Assembly (NCBI GenBank): GCA_014706295.1
Contig: JACSVZ010000016.1
Location: 4,321,168-4,385,167 of the forward strand
Source of the DNA: Lycocorax pyrrhopterus obiensis
Lineage: Eukaryota; Chordata; Aves; Passeriformes; Paradisaeidae
Length of the DNA: 64,000 bases
Reading direction: 5' to 3'
The translations under genes and the position numbers were made by a program. Below are positions 39,301 to 51,500 of the stretch, piece by piece (position 1 is the stretch's first letter; each line of letters begins with the position of its first letter). The notes under the pieces were generated by a model. That model saw only the letters and a list, made by a program, of their open reading frames with translations, did no database searches and was not told where the DNA came from.

Positions 39301-42300
39301 CCAAAAAACTCCAACCAAACCTCCTAGAGGGTACACTGCAAGCAGATGTCAGATTAGAGACAAATACTCTATAGCTGTATGTTGTAGAAGTAATTTTTTT
39401 CTCCAAAAGAGGAGGCCACACAGAGGAAGCTTCCAGCACCACCACTAGTTCTTAACAAGAGTGAGAGGCTGGAGCAGAGCACATATAGTGCAACAAGCAA
39501 TACTCCTGCAAACTATCACATATTACTGCACATCACTAAGCACATCCAGAAATCCCCAACATATCCTGGTTCGCTCCCAAAGCTGCTCCTTCACTGCAAA
39601 AGAACTGTGCATCCAGGAACTAGAGTTACTGTGTTGCTATGACATCTTGGTACAACAAAATCCTTATGTGTTAAAAGTGACAGCTCCAGTCGTTACCCCC
39701 TATTTTTACAACTCCGGATCTCATACCCTTCCAGTGCTTGCACAACATGAAAATGCAGTCACACCTCCTTATGTTAGAAGCTGTATGGCCAATATATATC
39801 AAGATCAGTGAAATACATTCTGCCCTGTCTCTCAGCAGCTTTATTTTCCAGGTTCATTGAGCAGCCACCCCTTTATACACCTCCCAACCAAATGTGCCTC
39901 ATTCCTTTCAAAGGAAATCCATCTCAAATAAGAGCAGCAACAGATAGACAGTGCCTTACTCTCTCCTGCTATACAAGCTTTAAAGCTGGATAGAACAGTA
40001 CAATGCAGCACTTTGTGAGCGCTTGAAGGAGGCTGTTCCTGCTGCCTCACTCATGTGAATGATTCCTGACTGCAACTCTTACCTCAGGTGATGGTGTGGC
40101 ATAAGCCGTGTAGGGAGGAGGGGCCGAGGAAATGGCTGTCTCATCATACATCACATCAGATCCCACGTAGCCCTAAACACCACGGATAGATAGCAGTTAC
40201 CACCTTTTCCTACAGACAGACAGTTAGAGTAGTCTAAGGATTAAAACTTAGTGACCCCAAAGAAAAAGTAAACTTTAGCCATGCTGCATGTTAAGAAAGC
40301 AGTGAGCACCTTGTAAAGGCTGCAAAAAGAAAGTACCTGGAAAGTACACCTTGGAGAATACAAATACCTGCTCAACCACAAAAAGGAGCCATACAATTTT
40401 TCCCTGTGTGTGTGCCACAGACATGCATATGTGTACATGCAAGCACACTGGCTCCTTCCACCACTCCACAGCCTCAGATGTAGAAATTACCCTCCTGTTC
40501 GTCTTCTGTCTTCAGATAAAAAATCTTCACAACTAAGCTGGCTGCTTCCTGGCACCCTAGAGTGGTATCTCTATATAGTGGTATCTCTCCACGTTCTGCA
40601 GAAGCAGGTAAAGGAAACAAATGCAGTAGGCAAAACTGGTACCTGAGGCAAAGGTCATAACACTTGAGTCCATTTAGAGTAAGTTCTCAAAGACAATTAA
40701 GATTTCTTACACTACCCTTGTATTCTTGCCCCTAATATCCAAAATCTACAGTGATGCTCTTATTCCCTTTTCGAAGGCAAAAGCCAGCTCCCATTCTTTA
40801 ATGCACAAGGGAACATTTTAGTAACTCAACAGCAAATGTTCTATTATCTCTTGGACTGATGAAATCATGGTATTTGAGGACATAATATGGTTATACCACA
40901 AGTCAAACTCATGGTGAAGATTCTAAGGATTGCTTGAAACACTGTTAAAATACTATATGAAGTGGTATTTCCATCACCTGAGAAATCTGCTCACATCTTA
41001 GCAGTAAATGTGTTCTATCCTGCCACAGGGATCTCTGTACAAGTGATGCACAAGCCTGCAAACACCTGTAAATGATACAGTTCTCAAAGCTAAGGTGATC
41101 ACCCTGCTATTCCAGTCAAGTTAGGAGGCACTGCTGGATGCTTGGAATTTTTGAAAAGTGTGTCACGCACCTACAGACTCAAACCCACTTACCCAGTTAG
41201 TCCAAGTCCTTGTGGGACACCTTTAATAGCTTCGGAAAGTGTTAATTTATGTAACTGCTTGTGTAGAGGGCTACCTGCTCTACTTTGAGTAGGAGGGTCT
41301 GCCTTGGCTGACCAAGGTCAGCACTGCCATGTTGTGAGCCATCTAGCAAGGCTGGCACCTGTGTCAGAGGCATGAAAACAGCAGTTCCCATTTCCTGAAA
41401 CCAGGAGTCACCATCTCACACACAGGTGAGATAAAGCCCCTAAAACTAGAGCAGACAGACCACGAGTGTTGTGTCCTCTGCATGAGGACAAATCCTTCAC
41501 TTCTCATTTAAGGCCACAGGCAGTGTAGCATGGCTGCAGTCAGAGGCAATCATGTCTGGGGTAGTTTTGCCATGACAAGTGTTTGCTTTGAGTATCTACA
41601 GATCTAAGTTATATCATCTGACAGATGCCCCAGTACAGTGGCAATGTTAGTGTGACCCATCACAAACTAGGATAAGCTTCTACAAAACACAGCAGTTCCC
41701 CTGAAACAGAAACACCTTGGGTTGGTTCAGTCTAGTCATCCAAGGAAAGCTAGTGCTGCAGAGTACTCTGGAAGGCAGTCTAGAGGAAAAACAAATTAGC
41801 AATACCCACAAGTGGATGGATGTGGCTGCCCAAAGATACAGTCCTCCAGAAGACTCACAAAGAGGCTTCTAGGATTCCTCATACTCTCCACAGCTAGCAT
41901 AGCAATGGTAATACACTCCTCCTCAGCATGCCTGCACTCCCCTCCAAGCATCTCACTCTTCCCCATGTCTCTGCCAAGAAGCATCCCACAGTATGATGGT
42001 TCTACATTAAGAAACAGCTGCTGTGTAGTAAGCTTCCTTCAACACTGCACCCACCTGGGAGGCAACAAACACTAGGAGTGAAAAGTTCATTTTTGCTGGT
42101 TGCAGAAGATTTGCTTGTTGCCCACAGCCTCAGTGCCCACAGACCAGCCTTCCAAACATTCACTTCCACCCAGTAAAATCATTCCTTAAAAACATTATTT
42201 TCCACACAGCATGTATTTGCCTGGACTTGGCTGCAAGGATGACGTGCTTGTGATCCAGAGAATCATTCTTCTCCCCACCCACAAGCTTTACCGTCACACT

Positions 42301-44981
42301 CATGACCCTGTTTTTCTCTAGCAGAGAAGGATGGAACACGATTTCAGAAGTAAACTGCTGGACCACACATAACACTGATGTGCTGCTTCTCTATCAGTAT
42401 AAAGTCTAGGTAGGACACTCACTGTGTTTGTTCTGGCGTCCTGGAGAGCAATTTTCCATGCCCTGCAAAAAACCCACATTGGTTAGTGGAACACTGATAA
42501 AAATTAATGCCACCTTTTTCTCTTAGGTCAATGAAACAAACAAGGTTAGCAACTAGAGGTACTGCAGGAGCAGAGTTTAAGATACTGCATGTGCCAAAGC
42601 CTAATGATACACTCAAATGCACAAAAGTGTTACACTAAGATTGAGAAATAATTACTTTCTTTGCAGAGCTGAGAAAGAATGAGGAGGAACATGAGGAGGA
42701 ATGGATGCAGTTTTGGAGGTCCTCGCTGTAACCACAACAGGTAGGAAATACTCAGTCGTGCTTAGGATAAGGAAATAGGAAGAGATGCACCCCAGCCAGA
42801 ACAGTTCATCTGTGCTGATTAGAGCATGGGCCTTGCTGCTGCTGCAGTTCCCAGGAGGCAGGTACACCTAACCCAGCTCCTCCACTGCCGTGGGGTTGGG
42901 AGCATGCTCCATGTACCACACTCCTTGGCAAATAGTGCCCATAGAAGTTATCTAACTCTACACAGCCCAGCTCAGCTGAGAGTTCACAATAATGGAGTAT
43001 TCTTCCTTTCGCTACTGGGATGCCCTTGGGCTAATGCAGCATCACATACTCTTGAAGAATGGCAAAAGTTTAAAAAAATCTGTTTAACAAGTCTTGCGTT
43101 AATCATATTAATCAGATTCTTCTACTCCTCCTCACTCTTCAGTGTTTTCAGTGACTTAACTTGCAGTTAGTTTGCATAAGCTAGACAACTTCTAGGAGAG
43201 CTATTGGGTTTTTTTGTCACTGAAAACCTGTTTTTATTTGCTTGAAAACTTTCTTAAAACATATCTCTGAAAGTTAGAAGGGAGGAAAATAACTAGGGAG
43301 AGAGATAAAGAGGGATAAAAGAGGGAGAAGCAGCAAAACCATCAATCTCTGGCTGTCTTACAGGCAGTCATCTGCACTCTCTGCGCAGAGGTTGACTGTC
43401 TTCCCATCACGGCAAACAATCTGCAGTAAGCAGTCTCTCTGCTTCCCCTCTGGAGGCTGGAAATCTGAGTGAGAAAAACAGAGATGAGTTATGAAGTACC
43501 TATAAACAGAATTACATGATCACATGTACAAGAAGAGAGTCAGTTTATGCAAGTCTGGACAAAATAAACTAGGGCCAGTTGTAGCTGCCTTCCATGGCAT
43601 CTGAACAAGTCACTGAAGGAAATAACCTTCAGTGTCCTGAAAGTAAGCAGCTCTGAACACCTTTCCTACGAAATGCAAGTGTCTTACAGCAGAACCAATC
43701 CATCCTTAGCAATAAGTACTCTCCAGCTCTTGTGTCCTTCCCTCGTGTCAGCACCAAGTGGAGCGCTAACAAAAGCTAGAAGTGAACTTAGGAATAACAT
43801 CTGCTGAAGTTTCCCATTGCTAGCCCTGCCTCTCAGCCAGCCAGCACTGTGGTTACACCAGGAACACTGTATCAGACACACAGTCCTGCTGTGAATATCC
43901 CGTTCTCCTGCATGCATGGTACACTGTCCTCACTGAGTTTTAAAAGGAAGTATCAAACCCTAACCTAACCTATCACACGGTGATACCACACCCTGGGTAT
44001 CTCTAAAGGAATTTAGGAGTTGGTGGGGTTGAGTTTTTTGGAAGGTGGAGGGATTCAAGAACAGTGAAGTTGCACACATTTCGGACATGTTTACATCTGC
44101 AGTAGCGCTGTATATGGTGTACTGGGCAGGCACTGAAGTTGTAAAGAATCTCTGGATACACAAATCCTGAAGATTTCATTATTACCTCGACATTCATTCC
44201 CCACTCTGAGGTTGATGCAATGGATTCGCATGTGGATTTTATCTTCTATATCATGGCGATTTTGATCATCATAGAATATTAAGCGGCCATCAGACCACAG
44301 ATCAAACCAGTTCTTCTTCCAACGCCGTAAAATAGTACCTTAAAAATCAGACAGTCACTTTTGAGGGCACATATCGGGAAATATTTCTGTCCTAGAGCTA
44401 ATAAAAAATAAACCAAGAAATCCTTCGCAGTTGCCCCAGACAACATTCCAAAGTGCCAAGCAAAATTTTGTATTACAACATCCTCACTTGGGAATATTAG
44501 AGAACTGGGTGCCATATTTTTTCTAGGATTCAAAGCAAAACTGGTTTTATTTTAAGTGCATGACCTGACGCTTGAGTTCTAACTTGCTGCAGGAACAAGC
44601 AGAGGGCATGACTAATTGAAAGACACTAAGTTGAAGTGCCAGGTAAAGTTTCCAAGTCTCCACTTATACAGCACTAATTACAGAGCAGCATCTGAAGCTG
44701 AATGCCAGTCAGACATCTCAGATATGGTATATCCTGTTTCCACCTGGAGTACCCAAAGGACACATGGGAATGCTGTCATGACAGGTCATTTTGTGACGTG
44801 TCCTAAAAGTAAAAAGAAAAAAACCCAACAAAAACAACCCACAGAACTAGAGGCTTGTTTTAAGAAACCCTGGGAATTACTAAGGTGCTCTGATGTTTTC
44901 TGAAGAAGTCACAGTGAACAGGAAGAGAAAGACCCATGACTTACTTTGCCGGAGCAGCCATCCGCTCTTCACAAATGCCAT
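36246..44981 (-). CDS. PLEKHB2: PLEKHB2 (evectin-2), PH-domain endosomal membrane protein; 7 coding exons
   Basis: The joined exons 44981-44945, 44338-44186, 43464-43362, 42462-42423, 40172-40083, 38517-38403 and 36382-36246 encode 224 residues; human PLEKHB2 has 222. Residues 1 to about 109 form a pleckstrin homology domain starting MAFVKSGWLLRQS and including the RRWKKNWF block. Lys20, known in the family to be needed for phosphatidylserine binding, is kept. Residues 112-186 are a Pro/Tyr/Gly-rich linker with a PPPY motif at 129-132. Residues 203-224 are a hydrophobic C-terminal tail ending LGSLFWVF. In mammals the protein binds phosphatidylserine on recycling endosomes and supports retrograde traffic to the Golgi. 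Its N-terminus and LFWVF ending fit PLEKHB2 better than the paralogue PLEKHB1. All junctions are GT/AG and in phase, with no stop or frameshift. The start has a good context (A at -3, G at +4). Recognition rests on remembered family sequence, not a database search. Confidence 0.97.
36383..38402 (-). other. PLEKHB2: PLEKHB2 intron 7
   Basis: This is a 2.0 kb intron before the last coding exon. The shorter introns 2, 3 and 4 (44339-44944, 43465-44185, 42463-43361) are likewise plain. I see nothing else in them. Confidence 0.85.
38403..38517 (-). CDS. PLEKHB2: PLEKHB2 exon 7 (Tyr/Gly/Pro-rich linker)
   Basis: This 115-base exon codes for residues 142-179 plus the first base of Gly180. It is rich in Tyr, Gly and Pro and includes the family-conserved segment NGQAYAVPYQYPY. 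Acceptor CACCAG is at the 38518 side and donor GTAATC starts at 38402. Confidence 0.95.
38849..39335 (-). mobile_element. Probable endogenous-retrovirus LTR in PLEKHB2 intron 6
   Basis: Read on the minus strand, the block begins TGTACCCTC and ends AAGCAACA, giving TG...CA termini. It has a TATA box (TATAAAA at 39004-38998) and, about 85 bases downstream, an AATAAA signal (38918-38913). This is the U3-R-U5 order of a retroviral LTR of roughly 490 bp. No internal retroviral genes lie beside it, so it would be a solo LTR. I could not find a clear target-site duplication, so the edges are approximate. It is in the same orientation as PLEKHB2. Confidence 0.5.
40083..40172 (-). CDS. PLEKHB2: PLEKHB2 exon 6 (linker with PPPY motif)
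   Basis: This 90-base, phase-0 exon codes for residues 112-141. It contains APPPYTAY, whose PPPY at 129-132 fits the PPxY consensus bound by WW domains of NEDD4-type ubiquitin ligases. Because the exon is a multiple of three in phase 0, skipping it would keep the frame and remove the motif. Acceptor TTTAG and donor GTAAGA are both good. Confidence 0.95.
40173..42422 (-). other. PLEKHB2: PLEKHB2 intron 5
   Basis: This is a 2.25 kb intron between the end of the PH domain and the PPPY exon. I see only unique sequence and no repeat or RNA gene. Confidence 0.85.
42423..42462 (-). CDS. PLEKHB2: PLEKHB2 exon 5 (end of PH domain)
   Basis: This very short 40-base exon completes Leu98 and codes for residues 99-111 (AWKIALQDARTNT). 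It is the C-terminal helix of the PH domain with its conserved tryptophan at 100. It has acceptor TTTTGCAG and a consensus GTGAGT donor. An ORF caller would miss it because of its size; the phase and family match support it. Confidence 0.94.
43362..43464 (-). CDS. PLEKHB2: PLEKHB2 exon 4 (PH domain)
   Basis: This 103-base exon codes for Asp64 to the first two bases of Leu98, including the conserved QIVCRDGKT and LCAES segments. Acceptor AG is at 43466-43465 and donor GTAAGA starts at 43361. The phase agrees with both neighbouring exons. Confidence 0.96.
44186..44338 (-). CDS. PLEKHB2: PLEKHB2 exon 3 (core of PH domain)
   Basis: This 153-base exon codes for Ser13 (two bases) through Arg63 plus the first base of Asp64. 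It holds the basic beta1-beta2 loop with Arg17, Arg18, Lys20 and Lys21, the lipid-binding face of the PH domain, and the conserved FDLWSDG turn. Acceptor AG is at 44340-44339 and donor GTAATA starts at 44185. Confidence 0.96.
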
Positions 44982-44992
44982 TGTTGCTTAAT
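44945..44992 (-). CDS. PLEKHB2: PLEKHB2 exon 2 (start codon exon)
   Basis: The acceptor is a pyrimidine-rich tract ending CCCACTAG on the minus strand. Eleven untranslated bases follow, then ATG at 44981-44979. It codes for residues 1-12 and the first base of Ser13. The donor is a consensus GTAAGT at 44944-44939. This is the first strand of the PH domain, with the WLLRQ motif. Confidence 0.95.
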
Positions 44993-47900
44993 CTAGTGGG
45001 CAGAAGAGGAAGGGGGACGGGGGAGAAAAGCAGTTTTCAGTATTTCACAATAATACATTAGAAAGAGGCATCTCAGTATCATCTATTATAGTTGCATGTA
45101 CCCAGCTCACGTTGCAGAGAGACACAGCAGATCTCAGCTGAAGATACTCAGTGAGCACCACCACCTTTATGTTTAACTGGCAAACAAGCAGCTTACAGCT
45201 ACTGCTCTTAGAAAATGGGGAAGAGACAGACTGGGATGACTGCTTCCTGACTCACCACCAGCTGCTTTCAAAGTTGTTCTCTCTGCATACGTGTACTTCC
45301 TGTATTCTGCAGTCTCAAGTTACCAAGCACCCTCACTTCTACCTACCTCTCTTGTCTTTTTCTGTACTTCCTCTTCTGTGTTTTTCATTCACTGGCTCAA
45401 AGTCCAGTCAAAACAAAAGCTGAAACAGTTTAATCTTAAACAGGAAGGAGAAAGCTGTTTTTATGACTTGTATTTCTTTCAAATCATCACTAGCTCACTC
45501 GAAGAAGAATTAAAATAAATAAAAGATAAGCCCATGAAGTAAGATTCTCAGTTCTCCTCAGCTTTTAAATGAAGCTTGAAATAGCATGGCAAGGACTCTG
45601 TGTTAAATTCAAGTTATCACACATGACATTAAATACTCAGCCACTGCATTCTGGTTTATGAGCATGCTGAAAAAAGAGATCAAGCATGGGATATATTGGA
45701 AAATGAGTTTTTATTTTATAGTCTAATGGTGCTCTGATTATTGTTTTAAAAGAGATTATAAAAACTCAACTATCTCGGTGCAATTGAACTAGAAAAGCAA
45801 GAACAGAAGCATTTTAAGCCTCCCTTGAGAAGGTTGCTTTTTAGAAATTATCTGTGGGGCCTGTAAGCCAATACGAGAGACAGATACTGAAACCTAACAA
45901 ATAACCTTCTACTTGTAGCAGCACAAAGGGGGGCCATGAGGGGGTGAAAGGTGGCATAGTAGATTTGATAGACTCCCAGACCAACCTCAGAAAAGTGTGC
46001 TTAAAGCTGCAGAGAAGGAAGAAAAAGAAGAGTTTTGTGATTTTCTGGTAAAATATGAAGTTAGGAAGCATCATCTATTTCCTGATCTAATGGATATTAC
46101 TTGTAGCTGCGTCCTCTTCAGAGTACTGGGTAAATACTGTAGCACACAAGATTATAACCATCAGGATTTCATATTTAAGGAATGCCACATCCTGCACAGG
46201 CTTGGATATCATGGTGAGAACCACTTGCAGGTAAAGTTTGAATTCCAGGATAAACCTCTTACTCTTGACTTTTGTACCTGCTCACTAGGAAAACAAACAT
46301 TCAGCTGATAGCCCACTGAAAGGGAGTGTCAGGCTCCTGTCCTGCTTTAATCATGGTCAGCCAGTCCTGCTCTGGGGTCTGAGCATGCTCTTGTTACCTG
46401 TCTACAGAGAGTGAGCTCCAGAAATAGAGGCAAATTTATCCTTCCAAAGTAACAAAGCGGTACAAAGGACCTGAGCCTCACTCTGCCACCACCCCAGTAT
46501 ATGCTTCTCTCGTCTCGGTTCTCCGTTACAAGGATATAGTCTACTTGCTCTTCATTTTCACAGGAATGGGTGTCCCTAATGGTATTTCCATGTCTTCCAG
46601 TTTGCCCAATAAGGTGAAATCACTATTTCTGCAGGCTGTTTCATAGCCTACAAGCCAAAAAGAACTTGCGTGAACTTCAGTTCTACTGCAAGTGTTAGAC
46701 TAGGCCGTGGAATGTTGTTGGTACCTTTAAACCTACTCTGTTACACAACAGCGTAATTAGATTTAACTTAGACTCAAAAAGGGGAAGAACCAAAAAAGAA
46801 AACTTCTCTCTTGACAAATTGAGTTTTGCCTGTGATTACACAACGGCTCACAAAGTCTCACATTCAGAATGTCTCAGAGCTATCTAAAGCTGCAAGAGCA
46901 AACAGGGCTTCAGCAGCTGTACAGCACCTTGCATGTAACCTCAGAGGCAACAACTACCCTTTCCCAATTCAGAGTTTAAGTGCCCAAAACTTCAGCTCTG
47001 GAGACAGAGCAAGGAATCACACAGAACAATCTGTCAGCACTTAAAGTAGGAGGTGCAAAAACAATTAGATATTCTTCTCTGGTCCTTTTTAAGCACAAGG
47101 GCTCATTTGAAGTCCTATACAGTATTCACAGTCCACCCACATGATGTTTAAAAGCGTATTTGCAGAGCTAGAAGATAGCCTAGCAAGATCAGCTGCATCT
47201 GAATAGTATTTGCTTGTTAAACTAGCCCAGTGTCACCAACATGAAAAATGGGACTTTAACAAAGATAAATTAATTTATAATGAATCTGAATAAAAGTGTT
47301 TTGGTGACTGAAATCTAAAAGTAGTAGTACTCTAAACTGAATTCAGGTTAAGAGGAGATGCAGCAAAGGGGTGGGACTATTCCTTTCTGCCCCGTGGAAC
47401 AGCAGTTTTCTGCACGGAATATAATGTGGAATATCCAACAGTCTGTTCCAGTCCCTTTCTTATTCTCAAACCCAGTTGGTTGGTTGGAAAAACACACTTT
47501 AAAACAAATCAAGCGTTTCTCCCTGCAGCTTGTAATCACAAGAGCAATTCTGATTAATGCAGGTGAGCTAGCAGTGGACCCGATCCTGCAATCCGTGTAG
47601 ATGGAGAGGGCTTAGACACCAGACCCAGCTAAGGAGCTGAGCCCGCGGTGACCAGCAGTGCCCACAGAAACCCCACGGTTACTTTACTCTCAGCACTCGG
47701 GGCAGAGTACAGGAAGCTCAGTGTTCAAATGTAACCCTACCCGCCCCCTCCCGCTCTGAACAGCGCAAGTTTTCTATTTCTGGAGCTCCCTGGCTCTGGC
47801 CCAGCTGCGCGCAGGCCCTTTCCCCGGGAGCTGTCCGTGCTCTCCGAGCCAGTGCCCGGCACTAGCGAGGCTGCGGCTCCGTGCCAACCCTGCCCGTGCG

Positions 47901-48243
47901 GCAGCGGGGCGGTGCTCGCTCCCACCCCTCCTCTCCTCTCCTCTCCCACCGGGACAGCCCCACGGCAGCTCCCCGGCCCCACTGGGGCGGTGGCCGCTGG
48001 CCCGCGGCTCTGCCCGGCCAGGGCACGGCGGCGGCGCCGCTCCGGCCTGGGCTGGGCTGGCCCGGCCCGAGAGCCGCGTCTCGCCCTCCCCGCCACCGAC
48101 AGCCGGGCCCCGGCATCGCTCCCCGGGCGCGGCTCCCGGGTCCGCGCCCCGCTGACCTTCGCGGAGCTGGCGGCGGCCGGGCCGGCCCCCCGAGCCGAGC
48201 CCCCCGAGCCGGGCCCCCGCCCCCCGTGCCCCGCCGGCCCTAC
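44993..48243 (-). other. PLEKHB2: PLEKHB2 intron 1
   Basis: This is the 3.25 kb intron between the non-coding exon and the start-codon exon. A 103-codon open frame on the plus strand (45997-46308) has no recognisable homology and is probably chance. I see no RNA gene or full repeat in it. Confidence 0.6.
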
Positions 48244-48300
48244 CTGCCGCCGCCCCGCGCCCGCCGCCGGCCCCGCTCCGCCCGCGGGCAGCGCCAGCCC
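48244..48300 (-). other. PLEKHB2: PLEKHB2 non-coding exon 1 (approximate)
   Basis: The 5' UTR must begin upstream of exon 2, whose acceptor is at 44993. Inside the CpG island the minus strand has a donor GCAG|GTAGGG after 48244. A second possible donor, GAAG|GTCAGC, follows 48157. The transcription start cannot be read from sequence, so the upper limit is a guess based on the CRE just beyond it. Intron 1 would be about 3.2 kb. Confidence 0.5.
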
Positions 48301-48305
48301 CGTCC

Positions 48306-48313
48306 TGACGTCA
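48306..48313. promoter_or_regulatory. Perfect CRE palindrome (TGACGTCA)
   Basis: The eight bases are the full consensus cAMP-response element bound by CREB/ATF dimers. The site is about 60 bp upstream of the likely exon 1 donor, in the CpG-island core, a usual position for functional CREs. Binding and cAMP control are inferred. Confidence 0.7.
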
Positions 48314-48530
48314 GCCCGCGCCGCCCGGCCGGGTGCCCGCACGGAGCCGCTGCCGCCGCCAGTGTCCGCGGGGGGAACGTGCCCGCCCCGCCCGATCCAG
48401 CGGCAGAGCCCGGGAAGGGCTCGGATCCGCTGGGGCAGGCGTGCGGCGGGACAGTGACCCCGTTCCCGTTAATGCCTTCCCCCGGCACGACACGCGGTTT
48501 CCCGGCGCTTTAAATACATCGCCGCCTGCT

Positions 48531-51500
48531 CGGGCCAGCGGCTGGCACAGGGTCGGCCTCACGGCACTAAGGCGATCAGGCTTTCTTCTTCGACAGTTTC
48601 TGATCTCACGCCGTGGAACCGCAACAGAGAGTAGCAGGCGTTTTGTTGAAGCAGTCACGCAAGTATTCGAGGCCAGGAAAGGCCGGCTGGTCTGTGACCT
48701 CTTACATAAGGCAGCCAGGAGCCGCGCCTGGGCTATGCGTGCATGACAGCTCTGCGCTCCATTGGGGTCAGTGCTGCCCGCACGCCGCTCAGCCGGCACT
48801 GATGGGGAATGCACTGTGTCACCATTTAATTAGCTCCATAATTCAAATTGTGTTTCCGTTAATAACACAAAATATATGAGATAGTTACTATGGAAAATGA
48901 GAACAACCTCTTATGGAGATGTATTATTTCCCCTGATTGATGGAATTCCCTATTAGAACTTTTCCCAGGCTCATCCTGGTAGCATAGGAGGGAATACTAC
49001 TATATAATAACTGTAAGCAAAAAGAAAAAAAACATCATTAATTTGTTTCCTTCAATCAATCTTTTTGTTTTAAGACTAGATAATACAGAAATAATATTCA
49101 TCATAGTTACAATGTGACTTAATCTGTCAACAAGCTCCTCAACTTCCTCCTACCCATCTATTATCTCGAGCACAACAGCAGTTCTAACTAGAAATTACAT
49201 AGAAAGCCTGTGACCCCGTACTTCAAGGCTGTAGTGTAGCCTTTGCTGTCATGTATCTCTGAAGGACCAGAAATGTGATGTAGGTAGAACAGGAGGGATA
49301 AAAAGAGATCATCTATCTGTCAACAGAACAGGTTTCAGAAACCACCAGTAAATGAGATTTGTGTAGGTCAAATTCTATTTATGTGGGAGTCCTTTCTCTG
49401 AGGCTAAAACTGTCACCTTTCATTGCTGAAAAAGTATTTTCAGAAACAGAGGTATTAGGTTGGTGGCAAGACAACCTTCACAGTGGGAGAGGGAGCCGTT
49501 TACTTCTGGAATGAAAAATACTCCCCTTGAGGATTTGGGAATTCAGCAGACCCTACCCTGGGTGAACAGTCACTAGGGGACAGCTGCCTTTTTAGCATGT
49601 GTTCAAAGCATTGGCTGTCTGGGTTCATATAAAACTTTAGTTTTCAGATTAGGTTTAAAACCACTTTAAACTTCATCAGGCAACTGTCAGATGTTTCCTG
49701 AAGGAATTCTCTCCATGGGTGCAGAGCATCAAGACTTTGTTTCGTAGCTGTCTGGGACCATGCTCTGTACTGTACCCACTTGGGAATGCTGGTCAGGGCT
49801 GTGAACCCAGCCTCAGGCTGTTGGCATGGCAGTTCCACAGGAACTGCCACCCAGGTCCCATCTGAGGGTGCAGGACAGAGGCACAGATCCAGGAAAGATC
49901 AGATCTTCAGGCTGCCAGAAACTCAAGCATATGCTGGAAACATCTCTTAGGCTTATCATTCTGAGATCTTTTGAATTAAACATGTTGGGCTCCTCATTTG
50001 CTGAGGAAACTTTGATCAGCGAGTTTCTAATTAGCTGTGCTGCAGAGCTGAAGGCCTGAGTCTTAGTACCCTGAGCAAAAGAACTAGAATATTTAGGTGA
50101 ATACTATTACAACTGGGGATTTCTTTTCAAGTCATTTGCCAGTGAAGTGTGAAAGTGAAGGCTTTTGTTCAAATGTTCAGCCTATTCATAATTGCACTGT
50201 CAGTTTGGTAACTTCCAAAGCATGATGTAAGATTCATCCCTCACTAATAACTTTGAAAAAATGTTTGGAATGTTAAAGACTTACCAAACCCCATTTTTGT
50301 ACTCCCATTCTTGTCCTGAATCAAAGCAACCAAGACCGAAGTTTTTCCCCATCGTAGTTACAACATACCAATTAAAATTGAATTGGTAAATTAAATTTGT
50401 AAACACCTACGAAATTGCTGTTTGCAAAAATGTGTTTGGAAAAACTGAGCCATATGATGACTTCTAATTCTTTGTCATAATGCAGCTGACATAATACATC
50501 TCTTCAATACATGCTAAATTTTGATTGTCACCAACATAAGCATTTGAATTCTCAGTCATTTGATGGTCTTCATAGCTGAAATTTAAATTTCAAATTTCAT
50601 ACTTTGATTCATAAAATATAATTAGACTCTAAACCAAGCAGAATACACTTGCATTAAGAAAAATAATTTCAAACAAAATATATGCCAGCATTATTAAGTA
50701 TTATAATTAATGCTGTTAATATTACTACAAGTAATGCATGCTCAATCAGGCTTAAAAAATCATTTTAAGAATCAGCATTGTTTACAAGTTAAGGAAATGA
50801 AAAACAGCAAAATCAAGAAAACTATTATTTTTTTTACTGCAAGAGCCCTACTTGCAACAGAAAGATCAGGAGAGCTGCTGCTGGAGAGCACCTCAATAAG
50901 GAATTCAAATAACTAGGACTCCAAATGGGTTATATGGTTATTATTTATTAGTGTTTCAAAGCTGAAATATGAAGGTTATGGGCAACTTGAAAGTAGTTAG
51001 GCATTAGGTGAGAATAGCAGAGCAGAAGATAGGTCCAGAAATAAAGCAAGCTTGATTAACTGTTTAGGAAACTAACCCAGGTTGCAATAATTCGTATATA
51101 GCCTATAAAATTTCCCTGATGAAAGGGAGATGGAAAAGAACATATTTCTGTTTTTCCAGAAGGTTGTATTGTCTTAGCCATGTGTATAATAGTCCTGAGC
51201 AGAAAGGTAAATCATAGACTTGGAAAAAATCTTTCTGCAGACTGCCTTAACACACTCTCATGTCTCCAGTGGAAAAGACCCTTGGCTTTCAGCTCCTGCC
51301 ATTTCTATGGGTAATTCACCTGCACCCATGACTGAAATTCCTCGGCACATTTTACCTGCAAAAGTGACCCTGTGAGATCAGGTTGTGTTGCACTGTCACG
51401 TGAGAGGAGTGACCCCAGCTGAAGGGGGTTCCTGTGGTGTCGTGTGGAGGTCCTGGACAGGATGCAGAACGCAGCATTCCCTCCAAAGAACTACAGACAC

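Larger units (their letters stand above)
47780..48530 (-). promoter_or_regulatory. PLEKHB2: CpG-island promoter of PLEKHB2
   Basis: GC content and CpG density jump sharply here compared with both flanks. The block contains repeated GCCCCGCCC-type GC boxes (for example 48381-48394) and no clear TATA box, as in a broad housekeeping promoter. It lies just upstream of the coding exons of PLEKHB2 on the minus strand. Long open frames in all phases across this block are composition artefacts. Confidence 0.8.

Noticed and set aside
36246..44981. Assignment to PLEKHB1 rather than PLEKHB2
   Set aside because: The start MAFVKSGWLLRQST and the ending LGSLFWVF match PLEKHB2. As I recall, PLEKHB1 begins differently and has a different C-terminus.
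47737..48513. Several open frames of 80-210 codons on both strands
   Set aside because: They lie in the PLEKHB2 CpG island, where stop codons are rare. Their translations are Pro/Arg/Ala/Gly-rich with no domain.
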